From Ancalomicrobiaceae bacterium S20 (GTDB lineage Bacteria; Pseudomonadota; Alphaproteobacteria; Rhizobiales; Ancalomicrobiaceae): a DNA stretch of 64,000 bases. Shown here piece after piece: positions 19,363 to 28,517 of this stretch. The notes under the pieces are model-generated. The model was not told the DNA's origin. It searched no databases and saw only the letters and a program-made list of their open reading frames with translations. The stretch spans positions 496,001-560,000 of the forward strand of contig CP158568.1 of assembly GCA_040269895.1 (NCBI GenBank), read 5' to 3'. The translations under genes were made by a program, and so were the position numbers. The stretch's first letter is position 1. Each line of letters starts with the position of its first letter.

Positions 19363-21453
19363 TCAGGCGGCGCGGACCGTCGCGAGGAACCGCGCGACCT
19401 CCTGGCTCATCTGGTCGGAGAGCTTGGTCAGCTCCGAGGCTGCGCCGAGCACCTGCGTGGAGGCATGGCTCGCTTCGTAGGCCGCCGTCGTGACGCCGGT
19501 GATGTTCTGCGACACCTCCGCCGTGCCGAGCGAGGCCTGCTGGACGTTGGTGGCGATCTCCGAGGTGGCGGCGCCCTGGCCGTCGACCGCTTCGGCGATG
19601 CTCGCGGCGATCGAGTTCATCTGCTCGATCGTACGGGCGATGCCGGCGATGGCGCGAGCGGCATCCTGAGTGGCGCCTTGGATCGCGCCGACCTGGGTGC
19701 CGATCTCGGCGGTCGCCTTGGCGGTCTGGTCGGCGAGCTGCTTCACTTCCGCCGCGACGACCGCGAAGCCCTTGCCGGCTTCGCCGGCGCGCGCCGCCTC
19801 GATCGTGGCGTTGAGGGCGAGCAGGTTCGTCTTGCCGGCGATCTCGTTGATGAGCCCGACGATCGAACCGATCCGGTCGGCGGCGGTGGCGAGGCCGTTG
19901 ACCCGCTCGGTCGTGCCGTTCGCCTCGTCGACCGCCTTGGCGGCGATCTGCGCCGACTGCTCGACCTGCCGGCCGATCTCACGGACCGACGACGACAGTT
20001 CCTCGGTCGCGGAGGCGACGGAGGCGACATTCGCCGAGGCTTCTTCCGACGCGGCGGCGACAGCGTTCGACTGCTGGGTCGTCTGCTCGGCACTGGCCGA
20101 CAGCGTCTGGGCCGAACTCTGCAGCTGGGTGGCCGCGGCCGCGACCCGGCCGACCACGCCGCCGACGGCGCGATCGAAGGCATCGGCGAGTTCGTGCATC
20201 TCCCGGCGGCGCGTCTCGGCGGTCGCGCGGTCGATATCGGCCTGGCGTCGGCGCATGGCCTCGCCCTCGTTCATGTTGATCTTGAAGGTCTCCATGGCCC
20301 GGCCGAGCGCGCCGATTTCGTCGGCGCGCGTCGCATAGGGTACCTCGATGGCGAGATCGCCGTTGGCGAGTGCCATCATGCGATCGGTGATCACGGTCAG
20401 CGGCGAGGTCACGCGCCGATCCACGAACCAGATCGCAGCGACGCTGCCGAGCAGCGTGACGAGCAGGCCGACGGCGCCGGCGATCAGTTCGAGCGTCTTG
20501 GACCGTTCGACGCCATCGATGTGCTCGCGGGCGATTTCGAGCGCGGCTTCCGAAACCGCCACGAACAGCGACAGGCGCGGAACCGAGAAGTTGCTCCACT
20601 GCGCGGCGGTCATGTCCGGCTTCTGGCCGGCGGCCAGCGCCTGGAGCAGCTTGGTCTGGCGGCCGAGCGCGTCGTCGACGAGATAGTCGGTCTTCACGCG
20701 CTCGTATTTTTCCTTGAAGCGATCCGGCAGCGCGACGCCCTGCATCATGTCGGCCATCGCGTCCCAGGACTGCCGGATGCGTCCGACCGAGACGGCGTAG
20801 TTGAACGGTGTCTCCGGGGCGATCTGGCCGGCCTGCAGGCCGTTCGACAGGAACACCGAGGCGTCGCCGGCGGCGCTGCGGGCGTCCCAGGCGATCTCCT
20901 TCAGGTCGAACAGGCGGTCGACATAGGCGTCGTTGAGGCGGACCAACTGGTTGAAGCGGGTCGAGAGCTCGGCCAACTGCTCGATCAGCGCGTTGGTCTC
21001 CTTGAAGTAGGTCTCGGCAATCCCGGCCGGCCGCTCGGCCTTCGGCTTGAACATCGCGGCCTGCGTCTCCTCATGGAGCTTGGCGAGCCGGTTCACGGAG
21101 GCTTCGAAGCGGGTGACGACGGCCTCGCGATCGGCGAAATCGACAGCGGCGAGCGCCGTGACGGCGCGGCGCAGCGCCGGCATCTCGGCCTTGCGTGCCG
21201 CCTCGACCTGCTGGTTCATGGTCGTCGCGGCCTTGTCGGCGATCAGTTCACGGTTGGAGTTGGACCGATCGACCCGCAGATTGTGCATCGCGGTGAACAT
21301 CGCACTCGAAACGTCGGCGACCGCAGCGGTCTGCCTGATCACCTGCAGGTGCGCCCACGTCTGCCAGACCCCGACCACCAGCAGTACCACGAGCGCAGTC
21401 GACAGAACCGAAATGACTGCCTTCAAAAGAAAGTTCACTGTGAACTTGTTCAT
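19363..21453 (-). CDS. Methyl-accepting chemotaxis protein
   Basis: A 696-aa chemoreceptor. One membrane helix lies at about residues 10-30 and a second near residues 325-348, enclosing a long periplasmic helical sensor of roughly 300 residues. HAMP follows, then the cytoplasmic signalling domain with the hairpin-tip sequence [19 protein letters not shown]. The length of the sensor suggests a helical-bundle or double-bundle ligand domain; the ligand is unknown. The start at 21453 has a GGGG-type site; an ORF start 51 bases upstream lacks support. No che genes are adjacent. Confidence 0.93.
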   Translation of the reverse strand: MNKFTVNFLLKAVISVLSTALVVLLVVGVWQTWAHLQVIRQTAAVADVSSAMFTAMHNLRVDRSNSNRELIADKAATTMNQQVEAARKAEMPALRRAVTALAAVDFADREAVVTRFEASVNRLAKLHEETQAAMFKPKAERPAGIAETYFKETNALIEQLAELSTRFNQLVRLNDAYVDRLFDLKEIAWDARSAAGDASVFLSNGLQAGQIAPETPFNYAVSVGRIRQSWDAMADMMQGVALPDRFKEKYERVKTDYLVDDALGRQTKLLQALAAGQKPDMTAAQWSNFSVPRLSLFVAVSEAALEIAREHIDGVERSKTLELIAGAVGLLVTLLGSVAAIWFVDRRVTSPLTVITDRMMALANGDLAIEVPYATRADEIGALGRAMETFKINMNEGEAMRRRQADIDRATAETRRREMHELADAFDRAVGGVVGRVAAAATQLQSSAQTLSASAEQTTQQSNAVAAASEEASANVASVASATEELSSSVREIGRQVEQSAQIAAKAVDEANGTTERVNGLATAADRIGSIVGLINEIAGKTNLLALNATIEAARAGEAGKGFAVVAAEVKQLADQTAKATAEIGTQVGAIQGATQDAARAIAGIARTIEQMNSIAASIAEAVDGQGAATSEIATNVQQASLGTAEVSQNITGVTTAAYEASHASTQVLGAASELTKLSDQMSQEVARFLATVRAA

Positions 21454-21697
21454 CTTCGATGTTCCCCCATCCGGTGGGCCCATCAGACCCGAGGGCAATT
21501 TCAAATCGGTAAAAAAAGCCGGCGTGCCGCGGGTCTTCGATAAATACTTTTCAGAGTTTCGTCTGGGGTGGTAGGTCCGAGGATTGCCAGAAAATACATG
21601 ACGTCGCGGAATGCCTGTCTTGTCGTCTGGAGTTGCTGTCGAGCGCGTAAGTCAAACTGGGTTGCTGCGCTTCTCGTCTGAAATTACAATGTGCAGC

Positions 21698-22711
21698 TCA
21701 CGGCTGTGCGAGCGTGGTGGTGAAGCGCTGTTCGGATACCGTTCGCCCGCCGGCCTGGACTGTGAAGACGGCGGTGTAGCGTCCGGCCGCGAAACCGCCG
21801 GGCGGAGCCTGAAGGCCGGTCGCGATCATCGAGACCGCGCGTGGCTTGCCGAGCGGCTGCGTGGCTGCGCGCGCGACGGGCTTGCCGTCGGGGCCGAATA
21901 TGACGAGCCCCAGGGCGTCGCCGGCGCGCAAGCCGATGACACGGACATAGGCCGCGAGGGCCGACGAGGCGGTGGTCGGCGCGGCGTTGTCATAGACGCC
22001 CTGCTCGATCTCGCGATCGACGATGCCGCGATCGGCGAAGCCGGCATTGAGCACGAAGCGATCGCGATAGGGCAGCACGGCGGCGACGGCCGGCGCCCAG
22101 AGCGGCGAGGCGCTGCCGCAGGTATCGAGCGGGCTGTCCGCCGCGAAAGGATCGACGACGCGGCCGTCATGGCGCACGGTCAGATGCAGGTGCGGGAAGG
22201 CGGTCTGGCCCGACAGGCCGACCCGGCCGAGCTGTTGCCCGACGACCACCTTGTCGCCGGGCTTCACCGCGATCGAGCCCAGCGCCATATGGCAGTACTG
22301 CGTCGACCAGCCGTCCGCGTGGGCGATGACGACGCCGTTGCCGCATTCCCGGCCCTTGATCGCGGCGCCGGCTTCGAGCCCGACATCCGGTACTTCGTCG
22401 CGTGTGCCGATCACCGTTCCCGGCAGGGCGGCGCGCACGGCCACGCCGCGGCGCATGGCGGCGAGCGAACGGATCCGGAAATCGATGCCGTCGTGGCCGT
22501 CGTAGGTCATCGCGCCGCACATGTGATCGCGCCAGCCGTGGCCGGGATCGTGATCGACATAGTTCTGCACGACGCAGTCGATGCCCGGCCGACAATCGAG
22601 CGGCAGGCCGAGCTTCGGCCGCTCCGCCGCCGCCGCGCCGCCAGCGATCAGGCCGCCGACGAATGCGACGAGCGCCCGCACGGCGCCGCGGCGCAGGCCG
22701 GCGGGCCCCAT
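21698..22711 (-). CDS. M23-family metallopeptidase (secreted)
   Basis: A 337-aa protein with a signal peptide (residues about 1-29, AAAA-ER). The LytM/M23 fold is shown by GHDGIDF (H73, D77), H141 and the HLH motif at 174-176, which together give a full zinc site, so an active peptidoglycan endopeptidase is likely. A C-terminal domain of about 130 residues is of unknown type. Several cysteines (40, 46, 65, 123, 140) suggest disulfides in the periplasm. The start overlaps the epimerase stop as TGATG, so it is the last gene of a coupled operon. Confidence 0.9.
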   Translation of the reverse strand: MGPAGLRRGAVRALVAFVGGLIAGGAAAAERPKLGLPLDCRPGIDCVVQNYVDHDPGHGWRDHMCGAMTYDGHDGIDFRIRSLAAMRRGVAVRAALPGTVIGTRDEVPDVGLEAGAAIKGRECGNGVVIAHADGWSTQYCHMALGSIAVKPGDKVVVGQQLGRVGLSGQTAFPHLHLTVRHDGRVVDPFAADSPLDTCGSASPLWAPAVAAVLPYRDRFVLNAGFADRGIVDREIEQGVYDNAAPTTASSALAAYVRVIGLRAGDALGLVIFGPDGKPVARAATQPLGKPRAVSMIATGLQAPPGGFAAGRYTAVFTVQAGGRTVSEQRFTTTLAQP

Positions 22712-23652
22712 CAGCGGAAATCCTCGGGCGGCGGCGTCAGCGCGACCGTCATGGTGAAACGGCGGCTCTCGTCGGGGGCGAGCGTCACGGCGCCGGGCTT
22801 GTCGCCGAGTTCGCCGGTGAAGCCGACGCGGTCGGCGTGGCCGTGCCAGGGCTCGATGCAGAGATAGGGCGCGCCCGGCTTGGTCCAGACGCCGAGCTGC
22901 ACCATGTCTGGAAAGCCGATGTCGAGCACCGGCGCGCCGGGGGCGCCATAGACAAGGCGGCGGCTGGCGAGATCGTCCCAGATCAGCGCGTCGGCGGTGA
23001 ACAGGTCGTCGGCGAGCGCGAGGTCGCGGCCTGTGACCGGGGTGGCGCGCGGCGCATCGACGATGAGGCCGCCCGTGTCGAGCGCCAGCAGGTCGGCCGG
23101 CTCGGGCGCCGCGAAGCGGATCTTGTGATCGCCGCGCGCCTTGCCGAAGGGCAGCGGCCAGCGGAACGCCGGATGCCAGCCGAAACAGGCCGGCATCGGC
23201 GCTTTGCCGCGATTGCCGAGATCGGCGGTCATGGTCAGTTGTGCGCCGTCGAGCGCAAAGCCGACGTCGAGCCGGAAATCGAACGGATAGACCGCGCGCG
23301 TCGCGTCATCCGCCTCGAGCCGGAACACCGCGCGGCCCGCCTCGTGTTCGACGAGCGCAAACGTCTTGCGGCGCGCGAAACCGTGCTTCGGCAGCGTGTA
23401 GGTGCGGTCGCCGAGGCGATAGGTATCGCCCGCGACCGCGCCGACGATCGGAAACAGGATCGGCGCGCGGCCGGTCCAGAAGGCCGGATCGCCGTCCCAG
23501 AGCAGCCCCTCTCCCGCGGTGGTCTTGAGGCTCTGCAATTCGGCGCCGAGCGGCGCGATGGTCGCGACGAGCGCGTCGGAGCGGATCGTGACGGGCGTGT
23601 CGATGGAGGTGGGGGCGGACGTGGAGGTGGGGGCGCCGGCGGGCGTGCTCAT
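22711..23652 (-). CDS. Aldose 1-epimerase family protein
   Basis: A 313-aa beta-sandwich mutarotase-like enzyme of the LacX/YeaD type. Residues 1-20 are a Thr/Ser/Pro-rich leader. The family features are SDALVATIAPLGAELQSL near the N-terminus, KHGFARRKTF, the histidine in FGWHPAF and the acidic residue in CIEPWHG. It interconverts anomers of aldoses or phosphosugars. The start ATG overlaps the thioesterase stop by 4 bases (ATGA) and its own stop overlaps the M23 gene, so the three genes are translated from one message. Confidence 0.9.
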   Translation of the reverse strand: MSTPAGAPTSTSAPTSIDTPVTIRSDALVATIAPLGAELQSLKTTAGEGLLWDGDPAFWTGRAPILFPIVGAVAGDTYRLGDRTYTLPKHGFARRKTFALVEHEAGRAVFRLEADDATRAVYPFDFRLDVGFALDGAQLTMTADLGNRGKAPMPACFGWHPAFRWPLPFGKARGDHKIRFAAPEPADLLALDTGGLIVDAPRATPVTGRDLALADDLFTADALIWDDLASRRLVYGAPGAPVLDIGFPDMVQLGVWTKPGAPYLCIEPWHGHADRVGFTGELGDKPGAVTLAPDESRRFTMTVALTPPPEDFR

Positions 23653-24059
23653 GTGGTCACCTTGGGCGGGATCGGCCGGGGACGGCCGTCGTCGTCGATG
23701 GCGACGAAGGTGAAGGTCGCGACCGTGACCTTTTCGCGGTGATTGGTCATGAACCGGCGCGCCCAGGCCTCGATATGGATCTTCATCGAGGTGCGGCCGA
23801 CATGTTCGACGCTGGTATAGACGCAGAGCACGTCGCCGACCTTGACCGGCCGGATGAAGGTCATGGCGTCGACCGCGATGGTGACGACGCGCCCCTGCGC
23901 GCGCTCGACCCCGGCGATGCCGCCGGCCTGGTCCATCTGGCTCAGCACCCAGCCGCCGAAGATATCGCCATTGGCATTGGTATCGCTCGGCATGGCGATG
24001 GTGCGCACGGTCAGATCGCCGCGCGGGGATTCGGTCTCGGGTTCGGTCAGACGGGGCAT
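23649..24059 (-). CDS. Acyl-CoA thioesterase, hotdog fold (YciA-like)
   Basis: A 136-aa hotdog protein. The pattern SDTNANGDIFGGWVLSQMD (about residues 24-42) carries the catalytic Asn-Asp-Gly-Phe region of the YciA/BFIT group. AVDAMTFIRPVKVGD follows. It hydrolyses acyl-CoA thioesters in the cytoplasm. The ATG at 24059 is chosen for its normal length and a GGAGAG upstream; a GTG at 24083 would add 8 residues. It is first in the thioesterase-epimerase-M23 operon. Confidence 0.9.
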   Translation of the reverse strand: MPRLTEPETESPRGDLTVRTIAMPSDTNANGDIFGGWVLSQMDQAGGIAGVERAQGRVVTIAVDAMTFIRPVKVGDVLCVYTSVEHVGRTSMKIHIEAWARRFMTNHREKVTVATFTFVAIDDDGRPRPIPPKVTT

Positions 24060-24143
24060 GGGGGTGAAACGCTCTCCGGGCACGAGTCGGACGGCACAGC
24101 TCGCGGCACTGTGCCCCGGATCGGGGGAGGCTGTCGACGGGGC

Positions 24144-26330
24144 TCACCAGCCGCCGAAGAGGATCTTCAGCAGTTGCCGCACCGGGTCGATGCTCGAGCC
24201 GATTTGCGCAACGTTGGCCGAGCGCTGCAGGAAGGCGTCCCAGAAGCCGGCCTCCTGCGCCAGGATCCGCTTCTCCAGCGTGGGCGGGGCGAGCCGGTCT
24301 TCGGGCGCGACGAAGATGTCCTTGTCGCTCGAAGCGCGGGTGGCGCCGATCGACTGGATCTGCTGGTCGCGTCGCTCGACGGCTTCGGCGAGGTCCTGGG
24401 TTACCGCGCCGTCTTTCGCCGCCTCCTGGATGGCGGCCGACGTGGCGCGGCTCGCTTTCAGGAAGGCCGGGTCGCGAATGAGATTCGGATCGATCGGCGC
24501 ATCCCTGTAGAGGCGGTCACGCTCCGCATCGAGCGGGAAGTGCTGCCGCATCAGGGCGTGGTTTTCGCAGAGCCGATCGAGCGATTTGGCGAGGCCGCCG
24601 GTGCACCAGATCCCGTCGGTGTCGTCCTTCTGCTCGGCCTCGATGATTGCGATCTGGTCGTTGAGCAGGCCGAGCGACGGTGTGAGCCCGCGTTTCTCGA
24701 TCTCTCCAGCATACTCGTCGAGCGCAGCGATCACCATCGGCGCGGCGTTCTTCTTCATCGCGAGCCCCACCCTCAAGGTGCGGATCAGCGCAAGCTGGCG
24801 ACCGGGCAGTGCATAGAGGTCGTCCGAGGGGACTTCTGCGTCGAAGACCGGGTTGCGGTCGATGTCCATGCGCCCCTCGGCGTCGACCACCGGGCGCGGG
24901 CTGGCCGCCTCCGCCAGGGCACGGCGAGTGGCGGCATAATCGATCGGACCGGGGGGCGCGAGCGCGGCGCGGATGCGGGCTTCGGCGTCGGCGTCGGTCA
25001 GTCCGACCAGATTGACGTAGACGACCTGCTTCGACAGCGCGTTGAGGCCGGTCGGATGGATCAGGAGCGGGATGATCGCGCGGTTCGCGCCGCCGGGATC
25101 ACGGGCGTAGAAATGCGCCCATTCGGCCTGGCAGTGATCCGAGGCCTCATAGTTCGGCGACAGCACCGCGATCATGCGGTCGCAGAGGCCGAGCCCGCGC
25201 TGCATCTCGCGGACGAAATTCGATCCCGGCGGCATGTCGTTGAACTGGGCGAACAGACTGTAGCCGGCGGCGCGGGCGACGGAGGCGATGCGTCTGGCGG
25301 TGGCTTCGTCCTTGGTGGAATAGCTAAGGAAAAAGTCGCGACGGTCGGCGGAGGGTGTCGGGCCGCGTTTCTCCGCCTCGATCAGTCGCTTCAACTCCGC
25401 GTTGACCGCCTTCGGGCCACGCTCCCAAAACTCCTCCGGCAACGTGACCCTGGCAAGGGAGATCGCTTCGCTCTCGGCGAGCCGGCCTTCGAGCAGGGCG
25501 TCGTACCACTCGGTCCAGACGTCCCAGTCTTCGTTCGCGGCGAGGAGGGTACGTTTCATATCTCGCCAGAAATTGAAAAATGGTGCGGAGGCGGCGATTG
25601 GCCATAATGGACTAGCGATTAGATCCTTGGCTGACATGCCATTTTGCAGAAGTCCTGAATCTCTATCGATATACATGAATTGATCTAAAATTAGATCGGA
25701 TATGTATTTATCTTTATATTTAATTTCGTTTAAGATGTTGATGTGATCGATGATGGCATGGGCCATATTCGGAGATGTTATCAGTCGGGCCGCTGTACGT
25801 AATGCTACGGCAGAGACTGCCGCGAAGATGGCCGGGCCTGTGGCATCGACGGCGAGTTTGGCGGCCTCCGTGGCGTCATTCGCAGCTTCGGATGCCACTA
25901 TGGCTTCTTCGACAGGATAGAGCGCAAGGTCTATGTGCCTGCCCCGGCTTGCGGGGGGTGTTTGACGGGCGCGTTTGTTTGCGGTCTCAGCGGCTCTCAA
26001 TGCTGCAAGAGCGCGGTCCTTGGCTAACCGGGCCTCATTGGAGGCTGCAGAGGCGGCAGTCGCCGCCTCTGCCGCCGCTTTGTTGCTGGGGGCGACAGCG
26101 ATAGTAACCGCGTTTGCACAAGAGGGATATTGGGCCGCTACCAGCACCGCAGCGGCGCCACGCAAGAGCGGCAGAACGACCTCGCGACGCCATTCATCAT
26201 CGCCGGCCGACAGAAGCGGCGCTAACCGCAGACCTGAACGAATCGCAATTGCGAGAGCGTCTTCGCGAGGACGCTTAGCAAGCCAAATCGTGAGATCTTT
26301 GCCTTCTTGGAATTGCGGCATCGGTGACAT
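24144..26330 (-). CDS. TIR-domain protein, putative NADase effector
   Basis: A 728-aa multidomain protein. Residues 1-65 (IWLAKRPREDALAIAIRSGL) and an Ala-rich helical stretch (about 80-185) precede the motif EDWDVWTEWYDALLEGR at 267-283. A TIR domain spans about 331-450: FFLSYSTKDEATARR, then SPNYEASDHCQAEW, where E403 aligns with the catalytic Glu of NAD-cleaving TIRs. Residues 450-728 match nothing I know. No transmembrane helix is obvious. The coding sequence contains a strikingly AT-rich block at about 25560-25800 with rare-type codons, which suggests mosaic or transferred origin. TIR proteins in bacteria often act in anti-phage defence; that role here is inference. Confidence 0.75.
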   Translation of the reverse strand: MSPMPQFQEGKDLTIWLAKRPREDALAIAIRSGLRLAPLLSAGDDEWRREVVLPLLRGAAAVLVAAQYPSCANAVTIAVAPSNKAAAEAATAASAASNEARLAKDRALAALRAAETANKRARQTPPASRGRHIDLALYPVEEAIVASEAANDATEAAKLAVDATGPAIFAAVSAVALRTAARLITSPNMAHAIIDHINILNEIKYKDKYISDLILDQFMYIDRDSGLLQNGMSAKDLIASPLWPIAASAPFFNFWRDMKRTLLAANEDWDVWTEWYDALLEGRLAESEAISLARVTLPEEFWERGPKAVNAELKRLIEAEKRGPTPSADRRDFFLSYSTKDEATARRIASVARAAGYSLFAQFNDMPPGSNFVREMQRGLGLCDRMIAVLSPNYEASDHCQAEWAHFYARDPGGANRAIIPLLIHPTGLNALSKQVVYVNLVGLTDADAEARIRAALAPPGPIDYAATRRALAEAASPRPVVDAEGRMDIDRNPVFDAEVPSDDLYALPGRQLALIRTLRVGLAMKKNAAPMVIAALDEYAGEIEKRGLTPSLGLLNDQIAIIEAEQKDDTDGIWCTGGLAKSLDRLCENHALMRQHFPLDAERDRLYRDAPIDPNLIRDPAFLKASRATSAAIQEAAKDGAVTQDLAEAVERRDQQIQSIGATRASSDKDIFVAPEDRLAPPTLEKRILAQEAGFWDAFLQRSANVAQIGSSIDPVRQLLKILFGGW

Positions 26331-26491
26331 TGCTCCGTCTAAGCGGAAGGTCGCTAATCGCTGGTTCTAATTCAATCAAAATTTGTAGCCACGCGAAGTG
26401 CGTTGTTCTGGAATTTAGCTCCGCGAGGCAGGTCAACACAAAAATACGCGTCAGAGCGCCGCACCGGCCAGCCGGCCCTGCCATTTAGCCA

Positions 26492-27082
26492 TCACTCCCC
26501 CACCCCGACCCCCAAATCCCCCAACCGCACCCCGAACACCTCGCCGCCCTCGAACCCCGGCACGACCATCGCCTCCGGGCCGATCGCCGCGATCTCGCGA
26601 TACCCCTCCGGCCCCGGCTCGCGGTGCACATGCGTCGTCAGCGTCACCGCGTCGACGACCCAGAGTTCGCGGATGCCGAAGCTCGCGTAGATCGGGGCTT
26701 TGCGGCCGAGGTCGAAGCCGAGGGAGGAATGGCCGATCTCGACCACCAGCAGCGCGGTGGTGCCGGTCAGGCCCGCGATGCCGGTCGAGCGGGCGAAGAC
26801 GAGGAGGTCCGGCTCGAGATACGTGTCCGCGGACAGACGAAACGTCGGTTCGGACAGGATTTCCAGCGTGTCCGGGGCGACGCGGCTCCAGTGCCGGAAG
26901 AGGCGCGCTTCGATCAGCGTGTGGCGATTACCCTTCGGCGACATCTCGACCAGATCTCCCCCGATCAGCTCGATCCGATCGTCCTCGTGCAGAAGGCCGA
27001 GTTCCACCATGCGTTCGACCTCCGCGACCGTGAAGGCACGGCGCGGCAGGTCGTCGGCGGAGAGGAGCGCATGGGTGTTCAT
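26492..27082 (-). CDS. Uma2-family (DUF820) putative endonuclease
   Basis: A 196-aa PD-(D/E)XK-fold protein. The N-terminal FTVAEVERMVELGLL-EDDRIELI-G pattern leads to the core: P91-D92 in YLEPDLLVF, E115 in LLVVEIGHSS, then D124 and K128 in FDLGRKAPIYASFGI. All the residues expected for the nuclease site appear present. Uma2 proteins are abundant in some bacteria and mostly uncharacterised. It lies 160 bp upstream of the TIR gene on the same strand, so co-transcription is possible but unproven. Confidence 0.88.
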   Translation of the reverse strand: MNTHALLSADDLPRRAFTVAEVERMVELGLLHEDDRIELIGGDLVEMSPKGNRHTLIEARLFRHWSRVAPDTLEILSEPTFRLSADTYLEPDLLVFARSTGIAGLTGTTALLVVEIGHSSLGFDLGRKAPIYASFGIRELWVVDAVTLTTHVHREPGPEGYREIAAIGPEAMVVPGFEGGEVFGVRLGDLGVGVGE

Positions 27083-27373
27083 GGTCCAAAAGATAGCACG
27101 CGAGGCCCCGAATGCTACGGGTCGACGGGGGCCTCAAAGCCTCGGGGCCGGGCGCTTCGGCGGTTGCGCGGCGGCGCCGAACCCGTGCCGGAGCGATATC
27201 GCGATGGCTTCTGATCGGCGGTCGGTCCGGCGAGCGGTCCCGCGGCCCGGAGCGGGGGGTACGGTTTTGGGGTACGATTCCGGTGGCGCAGCTCTGGCGA
27301 CGCGGTTCTGCGCCACTCCGAGGCGGGCCGCTTCCGGCGAGGGCGCGATCGGCGCGCCCGCGGCCGGAGCGGA

Positions 27374-27658
27374 TCAGTCGAAGACCTTGCCGCGACGCTC
27401 GTCGATGATCTGGCGGCCCTTCTGAAAGATCATCTGCACGGCGGTCTCCTTGTCGGGGAAACGGTCGACGCGGATGAAACGATGCTCGCGCATTTCGCCG
27501 TTCTCCTCGCGCGAGATCACGCCGCAGACCTGCCACTCGCGGCCTTCCTTGATCGGCGTCGCGGTGACGAGGAACTCGCGATATTCCTCGGTCTCGAGCT
27601 TTTCCGGCGCCGCCGGCGCGGACGGGCCGAGGCCGAACAGCTTCTTCAGGAACGACAT
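27374..27658 (-). CDS. HlyU-family protein
   Basis: A 94-aa protein of the HlyU family (PF10115), seen from MSFLKKLFG at the N-terminus, EYREFLVTATP in the middle and EHRFIRVDRFPDKETAVQM towards the end. Vibrio HlyU, an unrelated ArsR-type regulator, shares the name; no DNA-binding motif is visible here, so a regulator label would be unsafe. The ORF extends upstream into Pro/Arg-rich sequence that is not conserved, so the ATG at 27658 is preferred. It stands alone. Confidence 0.85.
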   Translation of the reverse strand: MSFLKKLFGLGPSAPAAPEKLETEEYREFLVTATPIKEGREWQVCGVISREENGEMREHRFIRVDRFPDKETAVQMIFQKGRQIIDERRGKVFD

Positions 27659-28160
27659 GGACGACGAACTCCGGGTCGGGTCAGGGGCGATCAGGTCTTG
27701 GGACGATCCCGTTTCGGGGCCGGGCGGGCCGCGACCGGCCGGCGCGCATGTCGGCGCCGCGGCGGGCCGATCCTCGGCGGCGGCCGCACGGGCGTCAAGC
27801 CGTCGAGGTGCCGGGGGCGGCTGGCGCGGCATTGCGGGCGCTGATCGATGGGACGGCGCCGGGCCGCGGCAAGGGCCTATGTCGGGGCTTTGCGAGCCTC
27901 CCGGCCGGCTCGTCCCGTGTCGATCCGCCATGCCGAGCGCGGCCTTGACGACCGGGACAGGGTCGGGCAGCGTTTCGGCGCGCCGTGACCGGCGCCCCAG
28001 CCTGCGATATCGGGAGCCTGCGATATCGGGAGCCTGCGATATCGGGAGCCTGCGATATCAGGTAACGCACGCCCATCGGTTCTCGCCGGTCCAATGCATC
28101 GAGGCGCCCGGTCTCGCGAGGCCGTTTCCGTCGAGGCGTTCTTCGAGGATTTGACCTCTC
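27659..28160. other. Divergent intergenic region between hlyU and DUF2798 genes
   Basis: 502 bp of GC-rich sequence. Open frames on both strands are compositional only (Arg, Pro, Ala). The one distinctive feature is the 16-bp tandem repeat at 27999-28060, listed separately. Confidence 0.6.
27999..28060. repeat. 16-bp tandem repeat, four copies
   Basis: The unit AGCCTGCGATATCGGG occurs three times exactly (27999-28014, 28015-28030, 28031-28046), and a fourth copy is cut short and altered (28047-28060). Each unit contains the self-complementary 8-mer CGATATCG. It lies about 100-160 bases upstream of the DUF2798 gene. Confidence 0.9.
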
Positions 28161-28439
28161 ATGATGTCCCGGCCATCCAATTCCGTGCCGCGTGCTTGGC
28201 GTCGCAAGCTGCCGTATCGCTATGCCGCGATCGTCATGCCGTTCGTGCTGTCGATCATCATGACCTTCGTCGTGTCCGGCGTCTCGACATGGAAAAGCCT
28301 CGGCTTCTCGGCCGAGGCGCTCGCCGTCTGGCCGCAGGCCTGGGGCCTGTCCTGGCTCGTCGCCTTCCCGACGCTGATCGCCGTGCTCCCGGTGGTGCGC
28401 CGCGTTATCGGCCTGCTGGTCGAAGCGCCGGGGCGCTGA
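28161..28439 (+). CDS. DUF2798 domain-containing membrane protein
   Basis: A 92-aa protein with two membrane helices (about residues 22-42 and 62-82) separated by a short loop, and a basic N-terminus. The segment PYRYAAIVMPFVLSIIMTF and the internal WPQAWGLSWLVAFP fit the DUF2798 family. Function unknown. The start has two adjacent ATGs (28161, 28164); either may be used. Confidence 0.8.
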   Translation: MMSRPSNSVPRAWRRKLPYRYAAIVMPFVLSIIMTFVVSGVSTWKSLGFSAEALAVWPQAWGLSWLVAFPTLIAVLPVVRRVIGLLVEAPGR

Positions 28440-28517
28440 GGCCGGGCGAGGCGAAACGACGGGCGGCTTTCGCCGTCCGTCGCGGATCGCAGGGTGTGGC
28501 GGGATCGTGGGCAGGCC

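Noticed and set aside
27999-28060. CRISPR array
   Set aside because: The 16-bp units are directly adjacent with no spacers and there are no cas genes.
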